Shown here piece by piece: positions 42,296 to 53,706 of a stretch of 64,000 nt of DNA. The notes under the pieces are model-generated. The model made no database searches, was not told the origin of the DNA, and was given only the letters and a program-made list of their open reading frames with translations. This stretch comes from Candidatus Melainabacteria bacterium (lineage in GTDB: Bacteria; Cyanobacteriota; Vampirovibrionia; Obscuribacterales; Obscuribacteraceae), in contig RXJR01000032.1 in the NCBI GenBank assembly GCA_003963305.1, positions 60,482 through 124,481 on the forward strand. The letters run 5' to 3'. The first letter of the stretch is position 1. Each line of letters opens with the position of its first letter. Both the position numbers and the translations under genes were made by a program.

Positions 42296-42507
42296 CTGAC
42301 ACAGTAAGCATTTCGCCCATTTCCGCTATGCGGTGATGTTACTCAACAAAAGGGGAACGGACAGGAGAGACACAAAGACTCAACTGCTGAGCTCTGGTTG
42401 GAGCAACTGCCTGGTTGTCGCCAAACTAATTTTCAGCTTCTTCAATCAAACCTCATCGCAGCCGCGAGTCGGCTCGTCACGTACTCGTACTTGAGAATGG
42501 CGCACTT

Positions 42508-43833
42508 TCAATACAACCTGGTAGTGAAACCGTAGCCTTGAGTGGAAGCAGGCAATTTAGTATTCATCAGCATAAAGAAGGCACCAATGCAGACTGCTGC
42601 GTTGAACACAACCAGTGAAATTACGGCGCACTTCCCAAATTTTCCCAGTCTGGATAGACCTCCGACAATCAAGGCTATCAGAGCTACTTCCGACGGCAAG
42701 AGATAGCGGCCTTGAGCGCCTCCAAGATTCATCGAAGCACCCACCACCATGGCGGCAATATTGATGAAGCAGCAGAGGGCAAAAGTCAGCCAGATTGCGG
42801 GCGTAGCAAGTTTTTGACGATGTACGAGCAAATCAGAAGAATCCCTCTTGAGAGTACTGAGCTTTTCGATTATCAACTTGACACCGCCTGCGATGGCAGC
42901 AATAAGATATCCCAGGTAGCTGTAGTACACCTGCCCCGGCAAAAAACGCGTCATGTAGCCAAATACGCCCCAATAGCTGTCGTGCACAGTGCTCCAGAAG
43001 ATTTTATCCTTGATCACGTGCGAGACGGGTAAGTGAAATTCCAGAGGGCGGTTGTAAGTGCGAGCCCACGTTTCACGCATGGTCCTGGTGCCCAAAACGT
43101 CGCCATGAAACTCTTGCATCGAGTGCGCGAACCACCATCCGCAAGTAATAGCAAACGTACCCGCGAAAAGGCTCAAATACTGAATTATTCGCGCCAGGGA
43201 AATCTGATGAACAAAAAATGCACAGAGCAAGGCCAAAAGCGCAGCAGGCAAGATTGCTATGCCGGAATACTTGGTCAAAACGGTCCAACCAAGCAGAAAT
43301 GCTAGCAAGATAGTCTGCCGCATCGTCACACCGCGCTTCAACACGCGTACGCAAATGTAGAGGATGACTGCAGTGAGAGCGCAGGTAGTACTGTCTGAAT
43401 TGGAGTAGGAATTGACGAACACAAGTTGTGGATGAAACAACAAAATCAACGGCAAAGAAAGAGCCAGAATTCCTGCTTCGAAAATTTCCGCACCGATAAA
43501 ATATGCAGCAACGACCGTGACCAATCCAGCCAGAATGCTGCCAAAGCGTCCGACCAGAGACAAATCGCCGATCGGAGCAATCTTGCATACGAGCACGTGA
43601 GGCACGTAACCAAGCTGAGGCAAAGAACCATAAACGCCAGATGGTCCTCCTGCAGCGACTTCTGGGGCGGAAGGAAGCCGCATGTGTTCAGCCACAAAGC
43701 GCAAAACCCAGTAGTGCGAAAACTCGTCCGGGGCTTCAGCCATAGGCACAGAAAAGAGCCAGGGTAGCCGGATCAAAAAATAGACAAATACAATTATCAG
43801 GAGTTGCCGAGAAATTCGCATCGGATCAAGCAT
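42508..43833 (-). CDS. Polytopic membrane protein, DUF2142/GT-C-like
   Basis: 441 residues, some 10-11 transmembrane helices. The first periplasmic loop contains PMAEAPDEFSHYWVLRF; a D/E motif there is typical of membrane GT-C mannosyl- and related transferases and of DUF2142 proteins. NSYSNSDSTTCALTAVILY, and LGGAQGRYLLPSEVALIALI near the end (the GRYL-P pattern of DUF2142), support this. It would transfer sugars from a polyprenyl carrier outside the inner membrane. Substrate unknown. It is divergent from the hybrid histidine kinase. Confidence 0.75.
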   Translation of the reverse strand: MLDPMRISRQLLIIVFVYFLIRLPWLFSVPMAEAPDEFSHYWVLRFVAEHMRLPSAPEVAAGGPSGVYGSLPQLGYVPHVLVCKIAPIGDLSLVGRFGSILAGLVTVVAAYFIGAEIFEAGILALSLPLILLFHPQLVFVNSYSNSDSTTCALTAVILYICVRVLKRGVTMRQTILLAFLLGWTVLTKYSGIAILPAALLALLCAFFVHQISLARIIQYLSLFAGTFAITCGWWFAHSMQEFHGDVLGTRTMRETWARTYNRPLEFHLPVSHVIKDKIFWSTVHDSYWGVFGYMTRFLPGQVYYSYLGYLIAAIAGGVKLIIEKLSTLKRDSSDLLVHRQKLATPAIWLTFALCCFINIAAMVVGASMNLGGAQGRYLLPSEVALIALIVGGLSRLGKFGKCAVISLVVFNAAVCIGAFFMLMNTKLPASTQGYGFTTRLY

Positions 43834-44005
43834 ACACGCATGAACAAAGGTCTTCTCGAAATTGAATCAACTTCTGTAAATTCGATGAATTCCAACTCAG
43901 AACGCCTCAAAAAATCTGCTTTCAGACCTGGAAACTTTCAAGCGGCTTGCGAGTCCTGAGCTATGATCTAGTTAGGGTTTACAAGTTTCAGACCTTTCCA
44001 AGTCA

Positions 44006-47000
44006 ATGCAACAGCAAAAAGCTGACCAGTCCAACAATTCCAACAAAGAATTTCTTAATTCTTTGAGCACGATTGTCTGGAAAATGGACATGCAGACTCG
44101 TTCTCTGACGCAAATCAACAACACCGTCTACCCGCTTCTCGGCTATACATGCGAGGAGTGCATTCAGAGCCAATCTTTGTGGGACGATACGCTGCACAAA
44201 GACGACAAAGCCAGGCTGAACAAAGATTTTCAGGAAGGCGCCACTTTTTACGATCGAGTTGTGCGCCGCCGCAAAAAAGACGGGAGTTTTCTCTGGCTGC
44301 GCGAAATTGTCAACATCGTTCAGGAAACCGGGAAACCGCCGCGCATGTTTGGCGTTTCACTAAATGCAGCGTCGGCTTTGCAACATCAAGACGATACGCA
44401 GATGATTCTGGACTCGGTACCAGCTATGGTCTGGTACAAAGATACGGAAAATCGCATCATTCTGGTCAACAAAGCAGCGGCTGCAGCTTCGGGCGTTAAA
44501 CCAGAAGATCTGAACGGCAAATCGTGTTGGGAGCTTTACCCTGATGAAGCCGACCAGTATTACCAGGACGACCTCAGCGTCATAAATTCAGGCAAGCCCC
44601 GTATCGGCATCCTGGAGCAGGTTGTGGCCAGAGGCGGTGAAAAAATCTGGGTACAGACAGACAAGATTCCTTGTTTCGACGATAACGGCAAGGTTGTCGG
44701 CATCATCTGCTTCGTCATCGATGTCACTGACAACAAACTCAAACACGACGAGCTGAATCTGGCGCGTGCAGTGGCCGAACTGTCGTTAAAAGAGACAGAA
44801 GCACGACTGGACACTGTGACGCGCCATATGCCGGGTCTTATCTATCAGTTTAAGATTCACGCAGATGGTCGGCGATCTTTTCCTTATATGAGTGAAAGCT
44901 GTCGCGGCATGACTGAATACGGACCCGATGAATTGCAGGCCAATCCTGAGCTTGCGTTCGACATCATCCACGAAGAAGACCGCCCCTTACTGGCGCAAGC
45001 GATTCAAGAATCGATGGATACTATGGACATCTTCAAGTGGGAAGGTCGAATGGTCACGCCATCTGGAAAACTGAGGTGGGTGCAGGCTTCATCGACGCCA
45101 ACCATTCAAAGCAACGGAGACGTCGTCTGGAACGGCATGATGATGGACATCTCTGATTTAAAAACGGCACAAGACAAAATCAAACACCTCAATCAAGATT
45201 TAGCACAGCGAGTAGGAATTCTCGCTGCTGTCAATCGCGAACTGGAGCTGCTCACACATAAGCTGGAAGTGGCATACGATCAGGCTCTGCAAGCATCAAG
45301 ATTGAAATCCGAATTTGTGGCCAACATCAGTCACGAGGTGCGCACACCTATCAGTGCCGTGATTGGCATGTCTGATTTGCTCTTAGACACTGCCCTTTCG
45401 GACGAACAAAAGCAGTTTGCCAAAATCGTTAGAGAGTCAGCAGAATCGCTGCTGACAATCATTAACGACATCCTTGATTTCTCGAAAATAGAAGCAGGAA
45501 AAGTTGAACTCGAAAACATAGAATTCGAAGTGCATTCAATTCTCGAAAGTTGCGCAGAGCTACTTTCTTCAACAGCCAGGCGAAAAGGGCTGGAGCTGGT
45601 CACTGAAATAGATCCTCAGATACCCAAAACCCTTTCCGGCGACCCCGTCAGGCTGCGCCAGATCCTTTTGAATCTGACCAGCAATGCGATCAAATTCACG
45701 GAGCGGGGCGAAGTGACACTGCGTGCGGTGCGCATCAACACTGACAACAACGGACAGATCTGGCTGCGTATAGAAGTCATCGACACTGGCATCGGTGTTT
45801 CAGAAGAGGCGCGCCGACTTTTATTTCACCCTTTCGTGCAAGCAGACGGCTCGACCACGAGAAGATATGGCGGCACCGGACTGGGACTGTCGATCTGCAA
45901 AAATCTGGTCGAGTTAATGGGGGGTGAAATCGGTGTTGAAAGCCGTGAGGGAGAAGGTTCGACTTTCTGGTTCACAGTACCATTTACGTACGATCAAGAC
46001 GATTCGATCCCGCCAGGCGATTTAAGAAGCGCACGAGTACTTATCGTCGATCAAGCGCAGGCAAGTCGAGTAATTTTAGAGAATTATTTCTCCGCAGCCA
46101 AAGTCTCCGTCACATTTGCAAGCACCAAAAACGCCACTATCGACTGCCTCAATCAGGCTTTCCAGGACACAGAGCCATTCAACATTGTCATTATCAATCT
46201 GGCAAACGAAGATGTGGATGGATTCGACCTGGCCAGTCAGATTCTGGAAACTCCGACGCTAGCGACTGCGAAGATAATTTTCCTGACCTCATTCGATGAG
46301 AGAGATAAAGTCAATAAAGCTCTTGCTATGGGGGTTTCAGCATGTCTCACTAAGCCGATACGGCAAACGCAGCTGATTGAAACGATACGTTCGCTTTGCC
46401 GAAGCAACGAGGCTGGGTACTTCGAGCCAAACTCCAGTCAAAACGGGAACGGATCGAAAGGGTCTAACGGGTCAGGACGAACCCTGTCGATGCCTCAAAA
46501 ATCAGCTTCAGAAGCCGCCTTTCTCCTCACAAAATCAGTGTCAGCGGACACGACGCCTGTGGTAGCAGGGCTGCATCCTGCCTGCACGAAGCCTATCTTG
46601 CTGGCCGAAGACAATCCCGTTATGCAAGAACTGGGCGTGAGACAGCTAAAGAAGATGGGCATCGTCGCTGTGCCGGTCAGCTCGGGAGTAGAAGTAGTCG
46701 AAGCGATAAAGACAGGCGACTATTCGCTCATTTTGATGGACTGCCAGATGCCTGAGATGGACGGATTCGAAGCTACTCGCGCCGTTCGCGAAATAGAAAA
46801 ATCTACTGGCAAGCATATTCCAATCATAGCCATGACAGCCAGCGCCATGCGTGGCGACCGCGAAAATTGCATCGCTGCCGGCATGGACGACTATATGAGC
46901 AAACCAGTTGGAAAACAGCAACTAATTGCAGTACTCGAACGCTGGCTGGGAAAGAATGCACCGCCCGCCCCGGAAACGATGAACTTCGCCCCAGAGCCGG

Positions 47001-47338
47001 CTGAAACTGACGCACCTCTAAACGTTGTCAAACTCACATCGCTCTACGGTGAACAGGGGCTGCCTGAGCTGCTGCGCTCATTTTTAGCCGAAGGTGAAAA
47101 ACTGATCAAATCAATCAATCAACATATATGCGATCGGAATGATAAAGATTTAGCCACCGAAGCTCACCAACTTAAAGGGCTGTGCGCAGTCATGACAATC
47201 GAAGAGCTGGAAAAGCTCAGCCAGAAGCTTGAACAAGCTGCCAAGCAATCCTCTTGGGAACAAGCAGAGGTGATTTGCGAGCACATAGATGGCAGTTTTG
47301 CGACGGTAACGAATTTCATCAAGCGCTTGTTGGAATAA
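44006..47338 (+). CDS. Hybrid sensor histidine kinase (3 PAS, HisKA, HATPase, 2 REC, HPt)
   Basis: 1110 residues, cytoplasmic, no membrane helix. Three PAS domains cover about 15-420 ([37 protein letters not shown]). HisKA carries His443 in [20 protein letters not shown]. The ATPase has the N-box [11 protein letters not shown] and the G-boxes DTGIGV and GTGLGLSI. The first receiver (about 677-790) looks inactive: the phosphoacceptor position holds Asn731 ([12 protein letters not shown]). The second (about 862-985) is intact with Asp912 in [13 protein letters not shown] and KPV. An HPt domain at the C-terminus has His1054 in HQLKG. The relay would be His443 to Asp912 to His1054 and on to an unlinked regulator. 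The input signal is unknown. Confidence 0.95.
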   Translation: MQQQKADQSNNSNKEFLNSLSTIVWKMDMQTRSLTQINNTVYPLLGYTCEECIQSQSLWDDTLHKDDKARLNKDFQEGATFYDRVVRRRKKDGSFLWLREIVNIVQETGKPPRMFGVSLNAASALQHQDDTQMILDSVPAMVWYKDTENRIILVNKAAAAASGVKPEDLNGKSCWELYPDEADQYYQDDLSVINSGKPRIGILEQVVARGGEKIWVQTDKIPCFDDNGKVVGIICFVIDVTDNKLKHDELNLARAVAELSLKETEARLDTVTRHMPGLIYQFKIHADGRRSFPYMSESCRGMTEYGPDELQANPELAFDIIHEEDRPLLAQAIQESMDTMDIFKWEGRMVTPSGKLRWVQASSTPTIQSNGDVVWNGMMMDISDLKTAQDKIKHLNQDLAQRVGILAAVNRELELLTHKLEVAYDQALQASRLKSEFVANISHEVRTPISAVIGMSDLLLDTALSDEQKQFAKIVRESAESLLTIINDILDFSKIEAGKVELENIEFEVHSILESCAELLSSTARRKGLELVTEIDPQIPKTLSGDPVRLRQILLNLTSNAIKFTERGEVTLRAVRINTDNNGQIWLRIEVIDTGIGVSEEARRLLFHPFVQADGSTTRRYGGTGLGLSICKNLVELMGGEIGVESREGEGSTFWFTVPFTYDQDDSIPPGDLRSARVLIVDQAQASRVILENYFSAAKVSVTFASTKNATIDCLNQAFQDTEPFNIVIINLANEDVDGFDLASQILETPTLATAKIIFLTSFDERDKVNKALAMGVSACLTKPIRQTQLIETIRSLCRSNEAGYFEPNSSQNGNGSKGSNGSGRTLSMPQKSASEAAFLLTKSVSADTTPVVAGLHPACTKPILLAEDNPVMQELGVRQLKKMGIVAVPVSSGVEVVEAIKTGDYSLILMDCQMPEMDGFEATRAVREIEKSTGKHIPIIAMTASAMRGDRENCIAAGMDDYMSKPVGKQQLIAVLERWLGKNAPPAPETMNFAPEPAETDAPLNVVKLTSLYGEQGLPELLRSFLAEGEKLIKSINQHICDRNDKDLATEAHQLKGLCAVMTIEELEKLSQKLEQAAKQSSWEQAEVICEHIDGSFATVTNFIKRLLE

Positions 47339-47396
47339 AAGCAGACAGGCATTGCAGCATATAATTTATTGGCAGCGATAGACTGCTCGACCCAAT

Positions 47397-49769
47397 GTGG
47401 ATTTCGTGCTCAGAATATTAGCGCTTGTTCTTTTGCTGACTCTGTTGGGAGTTCCGACTTTTGGTTGGTGGCTTGCACAACGGTCTTTGCCGGTCATGGA
47501 CGGAATCGTCGCAGCACCGCAGCTTGTGCGTTCAGCTATGGTCAAATACGACGATCGCGGCATTCCGTACATCGAAGCATCCTCCGCGCACGACATATTT
47601 TTTACGCAAGGATACATAACTGCGTCGCAAAGAATGTTCCAAATGGATATTCTGCGCCGCACCGCTCTTGGTGAGTTATCAGGGCTGCTGGGACCGTCTT
47701 CACTGGCCGAAGACAAGTTGAACCGCACAATCGGATTCAATCGTATCGCTAAAGAAGAGTGGAAGAAAACGTCTCGAAAAACTCGTGCAGATATCCAGGC
47801 CTACTGTGACGGCGTTAATGCATATCTGTCAGCCAATCAAGGCAAGATCAGCCCTGAATTCTTGCTTCTAGGCAGTGAACCGAGCAAATGGAATCCGACT
47901 GATTCGATAGCTATCCTGAAATACAATCAATACACGCTGGAAGAATCATGGCGTCTGGACGACTTAAAGCAGCGAGTGCTGGATAAAATCGGCGATCAGC
48001 AGGCCGGCACTTTGTTCAGTCAAACATTCCAAAAGGACTTGATCGGACAAAACCTTAACCCCGCAGAAAACATTCGCGGAACAATCAGCGAATTGAGCAA
48101 CTTTCCACGGGCTCCCCAATCTGCCTGGGGCAGCAACTCATGGGCGGTTGCCGCACCATTCTCTGACAGTAAAGGGGCGTTGCTCGCCTGCGACAAACAC
48201 TCAGGCTTCACTTCGCCTGATGAATGGTTTATTTGTTCACTGGCATCAGGAGAAATGCACCTGGCCGGTGCCACCATACCTGGTGTGCCAGGAATTCTGA
48301 TCGGGCGCAATGCAGACATAGGTTGGAGCAGCGTGGCTCTCAAGGCCGACACTCAAGACCTATTTCTGGAGCAGTTTGCCCCTCAATTTCCCGGTAAGTA
48401 TCACAGCCCGACAGGCTGGGAGAACGTCGTCGAGCTGACGGAAGCGATTCCTGTGCGATTCGGCAAACCCCTGCTTCACAAAGTGCTGGTCACCAAACAT
48501 GGACCCATCCTTTCCAAGACAGAGACGACGGGTGTCGCTCTCGCCTGGTCTGGTGCTGACTCAGGCACTACGCCAGTCTTCGATTCGATCTGGGCTATTA
48601 ATCAAGCCAAGTCATGGCAAGATTTCAACGCCGCCTTATCGCATTATGCAGGTTCGGCGCAAACCTTTTTGTTCGTCGATAGACTGGGCAATATAGGCTA
48701 CCAGTGCGCAGGGAACATACCAGTCAGAGTCGTTAACAACGGCAACCAGCTCATGCCGGGCTGGCAAGCCAACTCTGAATGGCGCGGAAGAGCAGCGTTT
48801 GCCAGCCTGCCTTCAGGATTCAAACCGGCGGCAAATTACGTTGTTGCCGACTCGCCCGCACTTTTCAATGGGTACAATTTCAACAATCCATTTCGCGCTA
48901 TGCGCGTCGAAAGCGCTCTTGAGTCACTGAAAAAGAGCAACCAGAAAGTCGGTCTGCCTGACATGGCTTATCTGCAATGCGACCAGCTGGCCCATCTTTC
49001 CGCACTGGTGAAGAAAGAAGTAAAACAAGCCAGCACTCGCACCGAAAGCATCGACAAATTACAGCTTTCTGCCATCACTGCGCTTGACCAGTGGGACGGA
49101 CAGATGACACCGAACAGCGTCGCTGCCAGCATCTACGAATCATTCATCATCACCTTTGCCAAACGCATACTGGAACCGAAGCTGGGCACGGAGATGACTC
49201 TGGAATACATGAGGCGCTATCCACGCTGGTCTGTGTTTGTCGAGCAAGTACTCAGTCAAAAACCTAAAGAATGGTTACCGCCTGAAGAGCGCACATACGA
49301 AACTTTTGTCCTCACCACATTTGGTGCGGCGATTAAGAACCTCACTGTTGCCTCAAAATCAGAAGACCAGAAACAATGGCAATGGCAGAAGTTCCACAAG
49401 ATAAACTTTGATTCGCACCTGGCAGATGTATCACCCTGGTTGCACTCGGCAATCGGCACGTTTCTCGAAATTGCAGCAGTTGGAGTGGGTGGAGACGCAG
49501 ATACAGTCAATGCTTGCAATGTCGACTTCCAGGCAGAGCCCTGGCTATTCAAATGCGACTCTGGTCCAACCGTGCGTTTGCTCATCGACATGGCAGACCC
49601 CGACCAATTTTTCGAATCAATTCCTTTAGGACAATCCGGTCACATTCTATCCTCGAATAGAGCAGACCAACTCAAACCCTGGTTAGAGGGGAAACCGCTC
49701 CCAGTAGCCTTCTCCAATGCCCAACTCGATAAACAACAAGAACACAAACTAATTTTGAACAATGAATGA
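47397..49769 (+). CDS. Penicillin-acylase-family (S45) N-terminal nucleophile hydrolase
   Basis: 790 residues, GTG start. A hydrophobic N-terminus (LRILALVLLLTLLGV) is a signal or anchor. The alpha part has YDDRGIPYIEASSAHDIFF and QGYITASQRMFQMDILRRTA, as in penicillin, cephalosporin and acyl-homoserine-lactone acylases. The precursor would cleave itself at WG|SNSWAV, making Ser246 the catalytic nucleophile. NADIGWSSVALKADTQDLFL and the later KHGPILS are also typical. It hydrolyses an amide in the periplasm; the substrate could be N-acyl lactones, beta-lactams or lipopeptides and cannot be decided. It ends just before serA. Confidence 0.92.
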   Translation: MDFVLRILALVLLLTLLGVPTFGWWLAQRSLPVMDGIVAAPQLVRSAMVKYDDRGIPYIEASSAHDIFFTQGYITASQRMFQMDILRRTALGELSGLLGPSSLAEDKLNRTIGFNRIAKEEWKKTSRKTRADIQAYCDGVNAYLSANQGKISPEFLLLGSEPSKWNPTDSIAILKYNQYTLEESWRLDDLKQRVLDKIGDQQAGTLFSQTFQKDLIGQNLNPAENIRGTISELSNFPRAPQSAWGSNSWAVAAPFSDSKGALLACDKHSGFTSPDEWFICSLASGEMHLAGATIPGVPGILIGRNADIGWSSVALKADTQDLFLEQFAPQFPGKYHSPTGWENVVELTEAIPVRFGKPLLHKVLVTKHGPILSKTETTGVALAWSGADSGTTPVFDSIWAINQAKSWQDFNAALSHYAGSAQTFLFVDRLGNIGYQCAGNIPVRVVNNGNQLMPGWQANSEWRGRAAFASLPSGFKPAANYVVADSPALFNGYNFNNPFRAMRVESALESLKKSNQKVGLPDMAYLQCDQLAHLSALVKKEVKQASTRTESIDKLQLSAITALDQWDGQMTPNSVAASIYESFIITFAKRILEPKLGTEMTLEYMRRYPRWSVFVEQVLSQKPKEWLPPEERTYETFVLTTFGAAIKNLTVASKSEDQKQWQWQKFHKINFDSHLADVSPWLHSAIGTFLEIAAVGVGGDADTVNACNVDFQAEPWLFKCDSGPTVRLLIDMADPDQFFESIPLGQSGHILSSNRADQLKPWLEGKPLPVAFSNAQLDKQQEHKLILNNE

Positions 49770-49833
49770 GGATGCCGTGGTTAAAACAGAAAACAAGCTG
49801 AGTGAAGTTAACACCGAAATAAAAGGAACCAAA

Positions 49834-51435
49834 ATGCAGAAAGTAATGGTGGCAGACGAAATCAGCTCCGAAGGCATCGACCTTTTGGAACAGGCTCTGA
49901 CTGTCAACTACGATCCTAAAATCACTCCGGAAGAGCTGCTGGAGCAAATAGGCGAGTACGATGCAATATTGGTTCGCAGCCGCACCAAAGTCACTGCTGA
50001 AGTAATCAAACGCGGCACGAAGCTGAAAGTTATTGGTCGCGCCGGAGTGGGTGTAGACAATATCGATATCCTCGCCGCCACCGAAGCTGGTGTGCTCGTC
50101 ATCAACTCACCTGAAGGCAACACGGCCAGCGCTGCAGAGCACACTGTGGCAATCATGATGTCGCTGGCGCGCTGCGTGCCTGCTGCAGACCAATCTCTCA
50201 AAGCCGGTAAATGGGAACGCAACAAATACATTGGCTGCGAGCTCTTCAACAAAACTCTCGGTGTGATTGGGCTTGGCAAAGTGGGCGGACGTGTCGCTCA
50301 AGCCTGCCAGGCAATGGGCATGAAAGTCATCGTTTTCGATCCTTTCTTCAGCCCCGAACGCGCAGCTCAATTGAATATTCAGAGCGTATCACTGGAAGAA
50401 ATATGGAAGCGTGCTGATTTTATCACCATCCATACTCCAAAAACACGCGAAACGACCGGCTTGATCAGTGGTGCCGTTCTGCAGCGAGTCAAACCAGGCG
50501 TGCGCATCATCAACTGCTCACGTGGCGGCATCATCGATGAAGCCGCACTGGCCAAAGCTATCAAAGAAGGACGCGTTGCAGGCGCTGCCCTCGACGTTTT
50601 CGAGAACGAACCACCCAAAGACTCTCCGCTTCTGGAACTTGGCGATAAGGTAGTTCTGACTCCGCACCTGGGCGCATCGACCGTTGAAGCACAGTTCAAT
50701 GTGGCCATCGATCTGGCGGAGCAGATGCGAGATTACCTCACCACAGGTCTGGCAAGAAGCCCAGTCAATTTGCCGTTCATGCGTCCGGAAGTGCTCAAGA
50801 GCCTGGGCAAATACGTCTGGTTGGCCGAAGCGATGGGCTCCATTGCAGGCGAGTTGAGCGAAGGCACAGTCAAAGAAATCGAAGTAATTGCATACGGCGG
50901 GCTGGCCCAGAAAGACACCAAACCACTGGCGGTAGCGGCACTTCGCGGCATGCTTCTGCGCAGAATGGAAAGCGTTACCTATGTCAACGCCGAACTGATC
51001 GCGAAAAACAACGGTATCCACGTGCGGGAGAGCAAGGGCGAACAATCAGGTCAGTTCAGAGAAGAGCTTTCGATCATGATTTCAACCGACAAAGGCGTCT
51101 CTTCGCTATCTGGAACAGTGCTGCCGCATGACGAACCGATCATTACATACATCAACGACCATCCAATCAACCTGACGCCTCAGCGCTATATGCTCTTCAC
51201 CGCGCACAAGGATCAACCAGGCATGGTAGCGAAGGTTGCGGGTGCTCTCGGGAAATTTGACGTCAACATCTCTACAATGAGTGTAGGACGCAAAGGCGTT
51301 CGGGAAAATTCGGTAATGGTAATGACTTTAGACGACCCAATCAAACCAGAACTCGTAAAAGATCTCACAAACATCGATGGAATCCACATGGCAAAGTTTG
51401 TGTCGCTGCTGCCGGCTTCACATCTTCCTTCCTAG
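49834..51435 (+). CDS. serA: D-3-phosphoglycerate dehydrogenase
   Basis: First step of serine synthesis. 533 residues from the ATG at 49834, six bases after AAAGGAA, giving MQKVMVADEISSEGIDLLEQ. An in-frame ATG at 49762, overlapping the preceding stop, is a poorer choice. NAD domain GVIGLGKVGGRVAQACQAMG, then INCSRGGIIDEAAL, RVAGAALDVFENEPP and TPHLGASTVEAQFNVA with the catalytic His. The C-terminal part (about 320-530) holds the allosteric substrate-binding region and an ACT domain (FTAHKDQPGMVAKVAGALG), so serine feedback is likely. Long (type I) form as in Bacillus and Mycobacterium. Confidence 0.96.
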   Translation: MQKVMVADEISSEGIDLLEQALTVNYDPKITPEELLEQIGEYDAILVRSRTKVTAEVIKRGTKLKVIGRAGVGVDNIDILAATEAGVLVINSPEGNTASAAEHTVAIMMSLARCVPAADQSLKAGKWERNKYIGCELFNKTLGVIGLGKVGGRVAQACQAMGMKVIVFDPFFSPERAAQLNIQSVSLEEIWKRADFITIHTPKTRETTGLISGAVLQRVKPGVRIINCSRGGIIDEAALAKAIKEGRVAGAALDVFENEPPKDSPLLELGDKVVLTPHLGASTVEAQFNVAIDLAEQMRDYLTTGLARSPVNLPFMRPEVLKSLGKYVWLAEAMGSIAGELSEGTVKEIEVIAYGGLAQKDTKPLAVAALRGMLLRRMESVTYVNAELIAKNNGIHVRESKGEQSGQFREELSIMISTDKGVSSLSGTVLPHDEPIITYINDHPINLTPQRYMLFTAHKDQPGMVAKVAGALGKFDVNISTMSVGRKGVRENSVMVMTLDDPIKPELVKDLTNIDGIHMAKFVSLLPASHLPS

Positions 51436-53706
51436 ATGTCGCCGAAACGTGCCATAGCGTGGCTTCTAACTCTGGCGGTCAGTCTTCCGACTGTTGCGTT
51501 GGCACAGTCGCCGATAATTGATACTCAACCAATGCGGCTTCCTCCTAAAGAGAAGCCGCAGGTGCCTCTGCACAAAAAAGAGTTAAATTTGGAAGACTTG
51601 TTTCCGCACACGGAAATCCCCTATGCCTATCCCAACCCGGTCGATCTGCAGAATATGACCGTGGGCGGTCTGAGCGAAAAAAACACGACAACACTAGGTG
51701 CAAACCTCTTCATTGTCGTAGACAACACCAAATACAACACCATAGCTGAACTGTACCGCGCCAATCGGCTGAAGAAGAAAAGCAATTTCGTCACAGTGGA
51801 CGCGCTCATGCACTCATTCCTTGCCATGCGAAACGGCATGCTGGCAAACATGATAGAAGAACATCTTCTGCCTGAATTGAGAGCTTTGCTGGCGGGTATG
51901 TTGAAGGCAACGTCGGCTGACTACAAGGAAGCAGATGATGCAGACGTTCGAGCGGACCTGGAAAAGAATCTGGCATTTTTGAGCGTCGGGCTACGACTGT
52001 TGGATCCGGGCTTACCATCACCAACGATGGCAGGAGCGACAGCCATGGCCGATCGCGAATTGCACAACATTCTCTCGTATCAAAACAGAAAATCTGCAAT
52101 CTTTGGTGTCGAGGAAGACTTCTCAGCTTATAAGCCATACGGCTGGTACGACAGTTCTCGCAGACTGCAAAATTTCTTCCGGGCAAAACAGTGGCTATCG
52201 CGTGTCGGATTTCCCCTCTCTGAAGGATCAGCTGCAGACGGCGGTGGAGATTCATTCAGGCGCTCCGCCCTGCTCTTTCGGGCCCTCGACAAGAGTATGG
52301 CTGGAGAACAAGCGGGGTTGCAGGTCTGGCAACGAATCAATACGATGATGGCGCAACTTGGTGCTCCAATCACAACCGAAATTAAAACACTGACGCCGAC
52401 AGACTATCGGGAAGTTTTCAAATCAACCGGCGGCGATTCAAGAATGTCTCTACAGGGTCTGGCTGAGCCTTTCTACCGAACCAAATTGCTGCTCTCGGTG
52501 AGACGACAACGACCGATGCAAATCTCATCCACATCTATTTTCGACATCGAATCGAGTCACCCTGAAAGAGCCACGCAAGCAGCCTTTAGACTTTTTCCGA
52601 TCATAGAAGTAGCAGAGTTGCCCTGGTTAAAGCAGCGCGGACACAACTTCGTCCAGGGAGGAGAGGTGCCGGCACCACCTCTTGCACTGCTGGTTATGCA
52701 CGCACACGGTATTACACAAGCCACAAATGTGCTCGGCGAAATGATATGGAAACTGGATCCGACACTGGTTAATGTGATACCAGATTTGATGCAATCAGTA
52801 AAAAAGCAGGCGACCCGCGACGTTGTCTGGCAAGTCCTCGGCTCATACTTTAAGATGCCGGTTGAAGCCGTGCAGGGCGTTTTGAAAACAAATTTCTGGA
52901 TGACTCGAAAACTTGAAAGTGGCTTCGGCGCCTGGCTGGATAATCAGATTGCGCTGGAGCCGGCCGTGCCACAAAAAAATGACGAAGATAGTATGGGCGT
53001 AAATGCTGCTCCAGAGGCGCAGTCAAATAGCGCTGGTGCTGGCGCATTACCAGGTTCAGTCCCGCGTGCAGGTGCAGGTCCAGCCCCACATGCAGCTGCA
53101 GGTGCAGCCCTCCGTACAGGTGCAGGTGCAGTCGCAAATGCTGTTGGCACTCCACCGCTTAAGCATTATGTGGAGCCCGCACCGGAAGCCTTTCGTAATA
53201 TGAGAACGGAACTACAACGACTGAATATCCAGATGAGCGGACTCGGTTATAGTGCAAAAAAATATCAACAACGCATCCAGGATCTGACTCAATTACTGGA
53301 AAGGCTGGAAACAATCGCAACGCGTGAAATCAACGGATTGAGCCCCTCACCGGCGGACGCAACCTTTCTGGGGCAAATTGATCTGGCTCTGGAAAAGTTC
53401 TCACCGCCGACAGCTGGAAGCCTATTTCTTGATACTGGAAACGTCAATGAAAATGAACCCAGAGGGAGCACTGCATCCGGTGCCACGTTGGCGCTGGGGC
53501 ATCCTGCGATGCTGTTCATCATATTCCAGAGCGGTCGCTCGCTGACCGTAGCAAGAGGCGCCATGTACAGCTATCACGAGTTGCCCGGCGGTCCTATAAA
53601 ACCGGAGCATTTAGAAAGAAAAATGGAATTTGGATTTTTATCGCCGCCCAACTGGGCCGAACAATTCGAAGTAATTCAGGATCAACCAGCAATTGGAGGA
53701 AACTAA
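51436..53706 (+). CDS. Exported DUF3160-type protein
   Basis: 756 residues. The ATG follows the serA stop directly (TAGATG). A signal peptide ends near residue 23 (TVALAQS). The body resembles DUF3160 proteins in NRLKKKSNFVTVDALMHSFL, YKPYGWYDSSRRLQNFFRAK, WLSRVGFPLSEGS and FNRI-like helical repeats. Function of the family is unknown. About residues 530-570 form an Ala-Gly-Pro linker (AGAGALPGSVPRAGAGPAPH) encoded by GCAGGT-type short DNA repeats. A C-terminal domain follows with FLDTGNVNENEPRGSTASG and YSYHELPGGPIKPEHLERK. It overlaps the next gene as TAATG, so the two are translationally coupled. Confidence 0.75.
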   Translation: MSPKRAIAWLLTLAVSLPTVALAQSPIIDTQPMRLPPKEKPQVPLHKKELNLEDLFPHTEIPYAYPNPVDLQNMTVGGLSEKNTTTLGANLFIVVDNTKYNTIAELYRANRLKKKSNFVTVDALMHSFLAMRNGMLANMIEEHLLPELRALLAGMLKATSADYKEADDADVRADLEKNLAFLSVGLRLLDPGLPSPTMAGATAMADRELHNILSYQNRKSAIFGVEEDFSAYKPYGWYDSSRRLQNFFRAKQWLSRVGFPLSEGSAADGGGDSFRRSALLFRALDKSMAGEQAGLQVWQRINTMMAQLGAPITTEIKTLTPTDYREVFKSTGGDSRMSLQGLAEPFYRTKLLLSVRRQRPMQISSTSIFDIESSHPERATQAAFRLFPIIEVAELPWLKQRGHNFVQGGEVPAPPLALLVMHAHGITQATNVLGEMIWKLDPTLVNVIPDLMQSVKKQATRDVVWQVLGSYFKMPVEAVQGVLKTNFWMTRKLESGFGAWLDNQIALEPAVPQKNDEDSMGVNAAPEAQSNSAGAGALPGSVPRAGAGPAPHAAAGAALRTGAGAVANAVGTPPLKHYVEPAPEAFRNMRTELQRLNIQMSGLGYSAKKYQQRIQDLTQLLERLETIATREINGLSPSPADATFLGQIDLALEKFSPPTAGSLFLDTGNVNENEPRGSTASGATLALGHPAMLFIIFQSGRSLTVARGAMYSYHELPGGPIKPEHLERKMEFGFLSPPNWAEQFEVIQDQPAIGGN

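Noticed and set aside
53033..53150. GCAGGT-type repeats as an independent repeat element
   Set aside because: They stay in frame and simply encode the Ala/Gly/Pro linker of the DUF3160-type protein.
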